A DNA stretch of 33,576 nucleotides from Clarireedia homoeocarpa (lineage: Eukaryota; Ascomycota; Leotiomycetes; Helotiales; Rutstroemiaceae): assembly GCA_001465935.1 (NCBI GenBank), contig LNKV01000082.1:85200-118775 (forward strand), given 5' to 3'. How positions within the stretch are numbered: the stretch's first letter is position 1; every line of letters begins with the position of its first letter. Shown here piece by piece: positions 21,770-32,184 of this stretch. The position numbers and the translations under genes are program-made. The notes under the pieces were generated by a model. The model saw nothing but the letters and a program-made list of their open reading frames with translations. It was not told where the DNA came from and searched no databases.

Positions 21770-22500
21770 ATATAAGTATATATAACTACGAAGTATAAGT
21801 ATATAATATCTATATAGCGGGTAAAAGGGAATTAGCTTAAATAATCAAATATAGATAGTTATTACTCTTTATATAAAGAGTATAAAACTTATAATATAAT
21901 TTTATAATTAAAGAATTAAAACGTTTTATATAATTAATATTAAATTTATATTTTATATATAATTCTAAATATTATATATAATCTTTATACTTCTTTATAT
22001 AATATTACTTTTTTATATATAACTTCTAAATTATATTAATAAAATATTTTTTAAAATTTTAAATATTTATTTTAAAAAAAGAAAAAATTAAATTAATTAA
22101 ATTAATTATATATAATTTAAAAAATATTTATTTAAAAAAATAATATTATAATTTATTAAGTTTAAAGATTATAAATTTAATTATTAATTAATAATAATAA
22201 AACTTTAAATTAAAAGTAAATATTATAAAATAATTTATTATTTAAGATTATTAAATAAAAATAACTTTTATTAATATATATAATTTTATATTTAATCTTT
22301 TAATTATAATTTATATAATAATTCTAATTAAATTATATATATAAACTAGTATAAATATATAATATATTAATTTATATAAGAACTTATCTTTTTTAATTAA
22401 TAATTTTAAAGTATACTCGAATCTACTTTATAAATATATTATTATAATTTATTACTTACTATTATAATTATCGATTTCTTATATAACTATTTTTAATAAT
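21770..22500. other. AT-rich RIP-type block
   Basis: The block is over 700 bp of almost pure A+T. It is continuous with the LTR-like sequence ending at 22589 and is probably the body of that element after heavy RIP. Nothing can be translated. Confidence 0.65.
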
Positions 22501-22589
22501 AAACTTATAATAAATACTATTAGTTACCGACTACTAGTATCCCGTGACCTAACCACTTCCATGTGACTTAGAAGACAAGTTTCGTAACA
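22501..22589 (-). mobile_element. LTR-like end, leftward copy
   Basis: Read on the minus strand it begins TGTTACGAA at 22589 and matches the plus-strand sequence from 32680 nearly base for base; most differences are C/T or G/A. Similarity fades into the AT-rich block but can still be followed at TATATAAGAAATC. TG-starting ends of this kind are typical of gypsy-class LTRs. The other end was not found. Confidence 0.6.
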
Positions 22590-22880
22590 AATATATCGCC
22601 TTCCGCCTCTATGATATAATATAAAACTACTATAGAGGCTGGAACGAATAGCAGCTAATTTTCGCCTTACTTAGGGGAACCGACTAATCCGTATACTGGA
22701 TATCGACCGAATAGCGGCCATTCGTTGTAGAATAATAGGGCAGGTGGCGCGAGCTTATATGAACTTGGTAGGTAAGATGTATCAAGATTCCGATCAAGAA
22801 ACAGCAGCAGTAGAAATATCAGTTAGATGAGACTCGGCGACAAATATAAGGAACAGTTACTATAATTATACACTTCTTAA
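22590..22880. other. No recognised gene
   Basis: The sequence is GC-balanced but contains stops in all frames. It could be the 5' part of the relic that follows. Confidence 0.35.
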
Positions 22881-23840
22881 TTGACAAACCTTAGCAAGAA
22901 TCTCAAGCGGCAAATTCAAGGCTATATTGCAATAATTTATATTCTACAGAAACAACAACGAGCTTCAACTTAGCAACAATATCATCTATCTGCATTTTCA
23001 AACTTTCCACTCGAGGGAAGCTCTCTTATTCAGCTCGCTGAGAGTATAGTTAGAACAGGAGAAGTCCTAGAATCCGATATTGAGTATTCGTCAGATAACA
23101 ACGCTTTCTCCTCGCCTTGGTGAATAACGACGAGTCCTAGGAGTACTAGATCCCACTCGAACAATCAACGCGGCCATTCTCTAAATTTATAACATGAGTC
23201 ACCAGTGAGCTCTAGAATCATAACTCCTTCGTTCAGTGATACAAGTTATACTTTCAGCGAAGAGTCTGCAGTGATTACAATGAGAAAGCGACCTTATAAC
23301 AAGAGTTTACCTCAAGACCCTTTGGACTCAAAACGACTAACGGTTGAACCACTGTTTAATAGACCTATAGAAGATAGCAGGACTGACTCCCTTGCTGTAT
23401 ATTCGGAGATCGACATCCTACGTTTGAATACCGGCCACAATATCTAAGCGGAGACTGAAAACATCATAACTCCTAGAAACGGATCAAATACAGTAACTAT
23501 TTTAATTAACTATGAGTTGGAAGAGAATATTGTTTCAGAGAAGTTTGTTATAGAGAATAGCTTGGAAATTCAAGACACTAATGATAAAGAAGTAATACGG
23601 GAGTTTGAACCTGATTTGGGAGGAAAAAATATAGGACAGGTGGACGAAAAATGGTCATCGAAAATCGGGGATGATTCGATGTTGGGTCTTCCCGTACCAC
23701 GGGCATATCTACTTTGGAAAGCTCTTTATTGATATGAGGGAGTATTGTTGGAACCAGCGTCCGTTATATTAAAACCTGGTGGAGGTGATGTCTATATAGG
23801 GAAAAGTGGATATATACTTGATATTTCCCATATTTCATTT
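22881..23840 (+). pseudogene. RIP-type relic of unidentified coding sequence
   Basis: A single plus-strand frame runs from about 22881 to 23840 with only a handful of stops (TAG, TGA, TAA), all of the kind produced from CAG/CAA/TGG/CGA by transitions. No frameshift is needed. Readable pieces include 'LSAFSNFPLEGSSLIQLAES', 'PLDSKRLTVEPLFNRP', 'EFEPDLGGKNIGQVDEKW' and 'VILKPGGGDVYIGKSGYIL'. I do not recognise the family; it may be a retroelement gag or a transposon accessory protein. Confidence 0.45.
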
Positions 23841-24436
23841 AGCAAGTATCGAGAATGTAATTGCTAAAGAAGTCGAACTGCTTTGCATATAGACACAGAT
23901 TGAAGGCTTCTTATAACGATCGATACAACACTTGTTCACCAGTGCTCGGCTAGCTAATGTCTATAGCTCCGATGACTACTTGATATATGATAATGAAGTC
24001 GAGGACAGTAAAACATTCATATACAACAACTGGCCACCACACCTGTTTTTTTGGCCTTGCCAAGGAGATGGTAGCATATGCCAAGACCGGGTAAATACTT
24101 ACACACAAAAACCTGGAGAATTGTGCTTCGGATAGAACTTGGCATTAGTCTAAGATTTTGCATCTTTTAGCTTGTGGGAGACCAAATCGACCTTGTATTT
24201 AGGCAATTTAAAAAGACTTGCTAAATAGCTAGTTCCTCTCCTTATACGCTGAAGCGACGGCACAAGAATGAAAAGGGGGACTAGTCATTACATATATTTA
24301 TGCTAAATTAGACAAATAGGCTAAGAACAGTGCCCAATATCTGATCCAAAGTGCTTAATATTGATAACTATTCCCTAGGCGTGCGCTTGGATAATATTTT
24401 TCCATTAATATAAATACTTGGCGCAGGTTAAATATT
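23841..24436. other. No recognised gene
   Basis: A 67-codon plus-strand frame at 23932-24135 has no recognisable motif. The last part should be the distal promoter of the esterase gene. Confidence 0.35.
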
Positions 24437-24500
24437 CCCCGCAAAAGGGGTCATTCAGGCGAGATCGCCTATTACCCCACACTCGGTATTTCATCCCCGG
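24437..24500. promoter_or_regulatory. Cluster of CreA-type motifs upstream of esterase
   Basis: Three matches to the CreA/Mig1 consensus SYGGRG on the minus strand lie at 24437-24442 (CCCCGC), 24475-24480 (CCCCAC) and 24495-24500 (CCCCGG), 167-230 bp upstream of the esterase start. Carbon catabolite repression of a plant-wall esterase would be expected, but such short motifs are common. Confidence 0.35.
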
Positions 24501-24666
24501 ATCAAATAGAACAAAACAGAAGATTGTTTTCAGTCCCGGAGCTACTTGATATTAAATAGAAGCTAGTTGAATGTCGAACCTATAAAGTTGCCCTTATCCT
24601 CCTCCAAAGTTCAGGTCAAGTCTCAAAACACTCCCCCAGCTCCCCCAACTTCCCCAAATTTCCAAG

Positions 24667-25449
24667 ATGTCTTCCTCCAAACTCTTCCTCCTTTTCGCCC
24701 TTCTCTTTAGCACCGCCTATGCCCAAACCCAAAAAATCCGTTACATGCCCTTCGGCGACTCTATCACAGAAATAGTCTGCTGGCGCGGTCTCCTCTGGAC
24801 AAAACTCCAACAAGCCGGCTACACAAACATCGATTTTGTCGGTTCAGGAACAAACCAAAACCCCGCTGGTTGCTCCACCACAAACTACGATAAAGACAAC
24901 GAAGGACATTCCGGGTTCTTAGCTATTGATATTGCGAATAAAGGGCAATTGGTGGGATGGTTACAAAAGAATCCGGCGGATATTATTACGATGCATTTGG
25001 GGACTAATGATGTGGGCGCGCAGCATAAGACGGCGGATATTATTGCTGCCTTTACGACACTGGTTAAGAATATGAGAGATTCGAATCCGAAGATGAAGAT
25101 TATTGTAAGTTTCTGCTTTAATTGTCGGCTTTCGACCCACGCTTGAGGCATTGGAACTGATGAACTTCAGGTTGCCAAGATTATCCCAGCGACAGCTAGC
25201 TTTTATCAAACCGGCATCAAGGCTTTGAATGAAGCAATACCCGGATGGGCTGAATCATTGAATTCTACTCAGTCCCCCATCTACGTCGTTGATCAGAACA
25301 CAGGATTCACTGCCGCGGATGAAAGAGATGGCCTTCACCCAAACGCACAAGGCGATGCCAAGATGGCAGCAGTATGGTATCCAGCAATCGTCCAAGCGGT
25401 TAAGGCGATTGGGTCTAGTTCCACCAAAACGAAGGTTTTTAGGTCTTGA
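24667..25449 (+). CDS. Secreted SGNH esterase, CE3 (acetyl xylan esterase) family
   Basis: Two exons, 24667-25104 and 25171-25449, with a 66-bp phase-0 intron GTAAGT...TCAG; 238 residues. The signal peptide is MSSSKLFLLFALLFSTAYA with cleavage before Q20. The SGNH blocks are all present: GDSIT with catalytic S32, the conserved Gly in DNEGHSG (about 78-83), GTND (112-115) and the DGLH pair D199/H202. The spacing and the CWRGLLW stretch after GDSITE fit CE3, whose members remove acetyl groups from xylan or related wall polysaccharides. Length is normal for a single-domain CE3 enzyme; there is no carbohydrate-binding module. The gene looks intact although retroelement relics begin within 160 bp of its stop codon. 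Confidence 0.88.
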
Positions 25450-25599
25450 GGAGGTATAGGTCTCACGGTTAAGGAACAATCATTCTATTTTGCAGACTAT
25501 TTTACCTTTCTCCAGCAACGCATTCTGAACAAGTCAACGTGACCTTACTTCAGTTCCGCATCGGAAATAAATGTGATCCCCCAGCACACCGATACCCAC

Positions 25600-26580
25600 C
25601 TCTTTGCTTGATCCATTCAAACCCTATTGGGCACTTCCCCATCATACGCTGCCTCTTTGTTGCGTCGTTCCTCTTCTTCCAACAGTCTTTTCATAATCTT
25701 GTCTCTTTCAGCATTGGTAGCCTTATCCTTCGCTTGAAGCAAAGCTTGATACCACTCCTCTTGTCGTATCTCAGCTTCTTGATCTTGCTGAAGCTGCTCT
25801 CAAACTGCATCAGTGACGCCTGCATCACGCTATGGAGTAGGGTATTTTGGTTTGTCGGTGAGCCTCAGCTCACTAGGGCCAGGCGTTACTTCCTCTTCCA
25901 ATGGTGAATCAGTAGGCTGCGACTTTAACCCAGTGGGTGGGTTGACTCATAGGTGGGTTGGACATACTGATGGGTAACCCACCCACTACCCAGTGGGTTA
26001 CCTATATATAAATATGTATAATATATACAACATAGATAAATATATATAAAATCGCATTGACTTTAAAGTTTAAGACTAATAAGCAATCATATAACGTATT
26101 ACAACTTGTGATTATATCCTGTAATTATGATTAGTAGAATGATTAGTATAAAGTAGCTCTATACTTACTTGATTTTTATGAAAATCACGTGAAGGTCTTG
26201 AGAAATCACGTGTGGGTTCTTGGCAACCCATGTGTAATCTATAGGTGGGTAGATCACCCACCCACACTACCTATAGGTTACCTATGGGTGGGTTGAAAAG
26301 TCCAAAAACCCACCCATGGGTACCCACGCCGCAGCCTATGAATCAGCGTCGGTAGTGACTTTATTCTGAGCCAAAGTCATCTTCGTTGTAGTTGTCGGGC
26401 GCTTCAAAGTCTGGGATTCGGGTTCTGGAACAAGATGTCTAAATGGAGAAGCTGGAGCAATTTTGGTATCTCCTCTGGATTTTCTTTCCGTGATCATTGC
26501 AAGACTGTGGTTTGACTTCCAAACCCTTGGCATCAGAATCACTCAAAAGGTGGTTCAATGCTTTGGGTTCAGGTAAGTCT
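25600..26580 (-). pseudogene. Retroelement gag-like relic split by a MITE
   Basis: A minus-strand frame (26542-26336) encodes 'PASPFRHLVPEPESQTLKRP'. With the MITE and one target copy left out, it continues in frame into a coiled-coil stretch rich in Glu, Gln and Lys (about 25830-25605, 'RLLEEEERRNKEAAYDGE'), with two stops. It begins next to the LTR-like repeat at 26581-26730, so it is probably the gag or first ORF of that retroelement. The exact family is not recognised, and a transposase C-terminus is an alternative for the coiled coil. The relic ends close to the esterase 3' end. Confidence 0.5.
25913..26338. mobile_element. hAT-like MITE with perfect 8-bp target duplication
   Basis: The ends are TAGGCTGCG and CGCCGCAGCCTA. 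The flanking 8-mers TGAATCAG (25905-25912 and 26339-26346) are identical. Subterminal arrays of TGGGTGGGT, GGGTAACCC and CCCACCC occur at both ends. The element is 426 bp and non-coding. It shares termini with 16219-16687 but has a different interior and more GC-rich subterminal repeats. An 8-bp duplication points to the hAT superfamily. Confidence 0.92.
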
Positions 26581-26730
26581 TGATTTTCATTAAGCTATGG
26601 ACTCGGGGTGACACTATATAGACTCGCTCTCCTGTACTATATATATGAATGGTCTTATTGTTCAGTCTATGTTCAACTCCTGTAGCCTCTTCTGTAGTCT
26701 ATTGAATCCTTATCCCGACACTGGCAACTC
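26581..26730 (-). repeat. Dispersed retroelement end, copy B (LTR-like)
   Basis: The reverse complement starts TGCCAGTGTCGGGATAAGG and runs to ...CCGAGTCCA, i.e. TG...CA, about 130 bp; it matches copy A at 21361. In this orientation it directly precedes the gag-like relic, as a 5' LTR would. Confidence 0.55.
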
Positions 26731-26817
26731 TTTAAAATGAAAAGAAACAATTGTTGAAGTGCCAGCGAGTATCTATTCTATATTACCTTCAAAAATCCGT
26801 GGAAATCCGATAATCCG

Positions 26818-27010
26818 TAGGCTGCGGCAGAAGCCTAGCAGGCGGGCTGCTGACCTTTTGGGGCCCTACTAGGTAGGCTGAGAGAATGAAAACCCGGCTT
26901 ACGATCTATAGGTTACCCACTACCTGTAGGTTACCTATTACCCAGTAAGTAATAAGTTGGGTTATAGGTAATAAGTAGTCTATAGAGTAATAAACAATAA
27001 CTAATTTATT
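26818..27010. mobile_element. hAT-like MITE, left end only
   Basis: It begins TAGGCTGCGGC and follows the element at 16219 for about 200 bp, with differences mostly C/T and G/A. It then runs into AT-rich sequence. A possible altered right end (CTACAGCCTA) is seen near 27242, but the flanks do not match as a target duplication. Confidence 0.65.
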
Positions 27011-27174
27011 ATAAAAGAGATTATAATATAATAATAAACTAAATAGAAAATTATTAATAATTAGAAAATTAATTAAAAGTAATTAGAGAATAATTAAATA
27101 ATAGTTTAATAATTAGAAAGTTAATTAAAAGCGATTAAAAAGTAATTAAATATAATTTATATTATATTTAAAGT

Positions 27175-28373
27175 AAACCTGCCCGAATTCTAAACCCGCC
27201 TTTTACTTACTAGAATACAACCATAGAACTATATACTTTTGCTACAGCCTAGTTGCTAAGTCAGGCTATCTTCGTAATCTGGGTATTGTTTTCTTCACCA
27301 AGGGCTTCAACGGCTCTAGTCCGGATATTGCCTGTCTTGTCTAATATAGCTATACGATTGATACTATCTACCCTAATAGGATACAGGCTATCTCGAAGAA
27401 TCTATACTCTTTATACTAGATTTGCTTCTACTACTTACTTTACTGTTTTGTATTCGGGTTTATCTCTATAAACAATTCTGATCCGGTATAGGTTCTTTAA
27501 GTCTATTATTACTACTCGGTATTACTATATAGTATTATCTTACTTATTATATATACTCTTTTCTACTATTGTCCGAATCGCTCCTACAAAGGCTTTATCA
27601 CTGACTTCGGCTCCGACTTTGGAGATATCAATTATATAGTATAGTGTATTAGTAAAAGTAGATAGTATAGTATTAAAAGACAAGAGTGTCTATATATTAC
27701 TCGGCTAGCTAACTGGTAGACTACGAGCGACTTCTGTATAGGATAGATTAGAGCTATAGTTTCCTGATATAAGAATTGTAATACTATCTGTTATTTCTTA
27801 TTTAGTCTTATACAACTCTTCTTTAACTACTTAGTATTCTCCTTTAACAACTTCAAGTTCTTTTTCTATATAAGCGAGTTTTGCTTCTATCTTCTTATTA
27901 TATATATTCTACTTCACCTATTCTTTTAGAAGAGTTCTGAATATACTAGTTTACTCGTTTATTTGTTCCTGAATATTTCCTAGTACTGCCTGCTTATCGA
28001 TCCTACTACTATTACCTAATCTCCTCTTTCCGAATATATCCTGAACCGCTTTATTCTACTTAGCCTTCGCGCTAGGCTTGCGTGTATATCGTAGTAGGTA
28101 ACCACTGAGATCCTTCTCTTCAGATCCGACTACAATTGTATCTGTCTTCTGCTTTGGTGTTTGGACAGTGATGAATCGTTTGGACTTCAGTAGGCTTAAG
28201 GCTACTTGGAAAGCCACTTCCCCTTCTATTAAATCATTCTCATTATTCCCGTCGCTGTTATCAGTCTGTGCAGCTTGTCCAGCCAGAGCCGTAAATAGAT
28301 TGCTGGTTGTCGGATTTTCGAGTGTCGTTGATTTCCCACATGACCTCGCTTCGCTCACGGCGCGACGCGTCAA
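27175..28373 (-). pseudogene. LINE-type ORF1 (gag-like) relic, RIP-degraded
   Basis: One minus-strand frame runs from 28373 to about 27175 with no frameshift but about fifteen stop codons, nearly all TAA/TAG as expected from CAA, CAG or TGG by RIP. Readable parts: an N-terminal 'GYLLRYTRKPSAKAK', a Glu/Lys-rich coiled coil ('KLAYIEKELEVVKGEY'), and near the end 'VDSINRIAILDKTGNIR' with 'VEALGEENNTQITKIA' followed by 'KVYSSMVVF'. This last block is a pattern I associate with gag-like ORF1 proteins of Tad1-type fungal LINEs. The CCHC fingers and reverse transcriptase that should follow are missing; the AT-rich stretch and a MITE take their place. Confidence 0.6.
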
Positions 28374-28549
28374 ACGCGTCGCACCACTATCTGCCTCTAT
28401 ATCCTATTCTTTACTCAAGAGAACAATTTTCGGATTCTTTGAAAACGTTCTGTGTCAACACAAATCTATTCGATGAACATACAGTAAACTTCGATTCGTA
28501 TGGACCGGAACATATACGTACAAAATCAAGAATGCCACCCCATTCAAAA

Positions 28550-30105
28550 TCATAAATCCTTATCATGTCCACGACTAATAAACTCTATATCCTGCGTCAA
28601 ACTGCCGTACTGCGCAACCCAATAATCAACGAAGTAATTTGTCCTAGGAATCCAAGGACCCTTGTTCCCACCCTTTGGCAGTAATCCTTTCGCCTTCTCG
28701 ACATACGTCGAGTTGAGATTCACTAATAGCTTTGGCTTTATAATTTCGCCTCTTTGGACTCGAGGAATGGCTGCAGAGAGATTATTACTGTCTATATGTT
28801 TGAGCATACGACACACCATTTGGGCCGTGGCGTCAGCACCCAATGTCCACGAAGCATTGGCGTAGCCGAAAACAATGCAGGAGTTGGGCAGATCTTGAAG
28901 CATAACGCCTTTCCAGAAATATTTGGTTGCAAAATCGAATAGCTCACCATCGACAGATATTTTTACATGTCCGCCCATTAGCATCTTCAAACCCGTGGCA
29001 GTAACGATTATGTCAACATCGACGGTATCTCCCGACTCAGTGACGATGCTGTTTGCGGTAACAGTCTTAATACTGCCGGTAACGACATCAGCCTTTCCGC
29101 TGCCCAAACATTTGAAGAAATCGTTGTCCGGGCATGCGCACAAACGCTGCTCCCAGGGAGTGTAACGAGGGTTGAAGTACGGATCGACAGAGACGGAAGG
29201 TGGGAGTTCCGCTTGCATTCCACGCTTAACAAGCTTCTTCGCGAAATTAGGAAACGTTCGACAAAAGTTGAAGAAGAGTAAGGGTATCATTATATATTTC
29301 CAGCGTATAAGTTGACTGGCTATCCAGGATAGAAGATATTTCCTCAGGAGCTCAGCCGAGGGATCGACATTTGGAACACTCATCATATACGAAGGACTGC
29401 GTTGTACTATTGTTACTTTGGCAGCCTTGTCGACGAGATTTGGAATAAGAGTAACAGCAGTTGCACCACTCCCTATTATAGCTATTCTCTTATTTGTGTA
29501 ATCGAGATCCTCCGGCCAGAATTGAGGATGGATGACCTTCCCTTAGAAGTTTTCCAGTCCAGGAATATCTACCTTCAATAGCTTATTGTGGTCATAGTAT
29601 CTTTTACCCCAGATGATCTACCGTCCCTTTAATATAATCTGTATACTATCCGCTTCCATAGTCACTGACTATTGTTGTTCGTCCGTCGATTAATCTGCAG
29701 AGAGGACTTTGTGGTTAAATCGAATATTTCGATCAATCCTATACTCTTCTGCAGATTCTTTGATGTATATACGGATTGATTCCCCATCCGCAAGTGACTT
29801 CGGACTCTGCTATAGTCACCACGGAAATCCAAACGTATGTAAATCCGAATCTGATCGAATACTAGAGTACCGGAAGAGATCCTATGTTCTACCCATTGCT
29901 CCTCGGGCTTCCAGAATAGTATATTTGTATTGTGGGAGTTCTGATTGCACACGACTGCATGTTCATTAGTGCTTGTTTGAGCTAGCAGATAAACGCCACT
30001 GAGCCCGAAGGGATACTGACTATGCAGAGTTTATTCCTGAAATTCCCGCTCCGACGATGATAACATCGAAATCAGTACTGCTATTCTTCTCTATCGAACC
30101 TATAC
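28550..30105 (-). pseudogene. Flavin monooxygenase (Baeyer-Villiger type), decayed
   Basis: On the minus strand the FAD motif GAGISG lies near 30040, followed by 'KYTILEARGAMG', 'DLFRYSSIRSDSDLHTFG' (about 29885-29830), 'SLADGESIR' and 'KVDIPGLENF'. Next is the BVMO fingerprint FxGxxxHxxxW at about 29550-29518, whose x after F is a TAA stop (29545-29543), then the NADPH motif GSGATA near 29470. The C-terminal 320-odd codons to the stop at 28550 are open. Stops in the first half include positions near 29543, 29618, 29669, 29690, 29810, 29886 and 30014; nearly all fall where the family has Trp or Gln. A roughly 75-bp non-coding stretch near 29950-30014 may be an intron. The natural substrate is unknown. 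Confidence 0.8.
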
Positions 30106-30502
30106 TGACTGTCTGGTCGATCTGACAGCGAATGAAAATAGTGTGAGATTCTTTGTGGAATTTTTAGTGGTGCTATATAGGACGAGTTCTTGGGCTTTGC
30201 AGAGGAATGTGTAGATCAATAAATAGCAAAAGTAGAAGAGAGAAAGAACTAGAGACTTGACTGATAGACATAAGCATATAAATAGACCAAGGTTCGAGCA
30301 GCTACAAACTACCCAATTTAGAAGCGCCCTCTCGTCGCAAGACTAGCCCAGTTCTGCCGTGCGACGCACAATAATTCCGCCGTACATCACACAACGGAGG
30401 TTCGCAAATTCGGAACATCTCCGTACGTTGTACGTGGGCCCGCAGCAGGAAGAGGGGGCTGTGATAAAGACGTCCAACTGGCTTTTCCGTGGTTTTGATA
30501 TA
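30106..30502. other. No recognised gene
   Basis: This is upstream sequence of the dead monooxygenase. A 70-codon frame at 30359-30571 runs into the inverted-repeat element and is not convincing. Confidence 0.4.
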
Positions 30503-30746
30503 CTCTCCCCTCCCAAGAACAAATGTTATTTAGTGGGTTTTGCCACAGAGGGTATAAACAGGGAGGTTTAACCACTCAAAATTAAAGGTTTTGTATCCAT
30601 CATTGACTAAGATCCCTTCCTCGGTTTCTCCGAGGTATCTTCGCTGTAAAAAGGACTATTTTGAGTAGTTAAAACCCTCTGTTTGTATCCTAGTTACTTC
30701 AGTAGTAAAAATACACTTTTTAACATTTGTTCTTGGGAGGGGAGGG
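30503..30746. mobile_element. Foldback/MITE element flanked by TA
   Basis: The arms of about 85 bp are inverted copies: CTCCCCTCCCAAGAACAAAT at 30505 and its inverse ending at 30744, with further matches at AGGGT(A/T)... and CCACTCAAAAT / ATTTTGAGTAGT. TA dinucleotides lie directly outside (30501-30502, 30747-30748), which fits a Tc1/mariner-class target. The 70-bp centre contains a small hairpin CCTCGG...CCGAGG. No coding capacity. Confidence 0.75.
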
Positions 30747-30935
30747 TAAGATCTTGCTGCTGTACACGTGCGTGGGATTGGGTTTGGCGGGGCGGGCCAG
30801 GGCCTGAAGTTACATTCCGATGCTTTGACGACTTCTCACAGCTCACGTCGCTGAAGATTACTACAAAATAAACAACTATCAGCGGAAATCCACCCAACTT
30901 CCGCAATCCTGACATCCGAATCGTTCCGCAATGTC

Positions 30936-31180
30936 ATGAAGCTACCCACAGAACTCTGCCTAGAGATTTTGGATTTGACACGTCTCTGGCAGAATCTAGC
31001 CACAGACGACGCAATCTTATACCGGAAAGATTTTGCGACATCCTCACCGAAGACTCAGAAGCCATCAGCGATATAGACAAGGGAGCTGAGGCACTTGGCC
31101 GTTCGTGGCAACCCATTGGATTTGAAGGTTTAGTTAAAGATGCACCTGCGGCATTCCTCTTGGATTACGGGTGTTGAGGA
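30936..31180 (+). other. Open coding-like fragments, unidentified
   Basis: One frame begins ATGAAGCTACCCACAGAACT and reads MKLPTELCLEIL, reminiscent of an F-box start, but stops after 46 codons. An overlapping frame is open to about 31177 ('DILTEDSEAISDIDKGAEAL'). These could be one frameshifted gene fragment. The family is not established. Confidence 0.25.
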
Positions 31181-31235
31181 CGGCATCATAGACTATGGTC
31201 ACAACTCAATTTCTATCAATATATTCCGGATCTGC

Positions 31236-32060
31236 CTATACTATGTAGCTCCCTAGCTTGTTAATGACGGAGTCTAGAATCGCAGCTGCGTTCAGTTCGT
31301 TATTATTCTCGCCTGCTAGATATTTCATGCACGCCATGCTGTATATGTCACCCGTTTTTGCCTTCATCTTGGATGTGCTGCCTTTTCCTATTCCGCCTAG
31401 CAGAAATGGGTGTACCTGAGCGAGCTGGCTGGACGGAAAGATGTCGTTATCCGCATTTACGATAGTTACCTTGCACAACAAATCTCAACCCGCGCCATTC
31501 CGATATCTCAACTAGAATCGTAGCAAGCGAGTGCAAATTCATAAACCCATTGAAGCTCTCGGAAGCTTCGGCCCAATGCATTAGGATGTCGATAGATATC
31601 TCGCCGAGAATTATGCAGCCAAGCTGCTCGATGGAAGCTCCTCGCGGTTCGGGAGATACAAAATGTAGGCTGGATTCTTGTCGTGAACTAGGTGGCTCTA
31701 CACCGTCCTTGGCGCTGAAACGATCATACAGAGATTCGGGGCATTCCATTGTTGGGTGAACGCTTTGCGCAGATAGGTAATCCTGTTGCTGTGCTCAACT
31801 GTTCTATGACAATGCAAGGAACGAAATGATGAATCCTTCGGCAGATTCGGAAGAGCAGCGAGGTTTTCGATTCGAGGAATTATGTCTTTTCTCAGTAATA
31901 GATTGATGTCTTTCCACTCTAAAATCACACCTTCTTTGTTGTATTGAGCGATTCCTATTCCAGTGTATTTATGCATCAGCTGCAAATTTTGGAGCCTATT
32001 GCGCGTGAGTTTCTCGAGTCCTCGGGGGAGTATGCCACTCGACAGCACGGGTTGGGAACT
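31236..32060 (-). pseudogene. HeLo-associated kinase-like protein relic
   Basis: Three minus-strand segments, 32048-31698, 31749-31447 and 31481-31236, read as one protein with two frameshifts. The first has 'VILEWKDINLLLRKDIIPRI' and 'ENLAALPNLPKDSSFRSL'; the next has 'PESLYDRFSAKDGVEPPS' and 'SLATILVEISEWRGLR'; the last has a helical end with 'YSMACMKYLAG'. The order resembles the degenerate kinase half of fungal HeLo/het-s-type incompatibility proteins, where a linker of this sort precedes a kinase-like fold. The assignment rests on pattern memory. The N-terminal HeLo domain is not seen. Confidence 0.4.
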
Positions 32061-32184
32061 TCAACCTCCGACCGGATTCTCATTGTCGGTCTCTAGGCCC
32101 ACTTTTGTAGCTTTGATGCTAGCTGTATCAGCCAAACCTTTGAGGCTCCTCTCCTTGTCGACTGCTGTCCACTATAGACGTCTA

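Noticed and set aside
28326..28385. GACGCGT...ACGCGTC inverted repeat as a cell-cycle promoter
   Set aside because: It lies in the N-terminal coding part of the LINE ORF1 relic with no adjacent cell-cycle gene.
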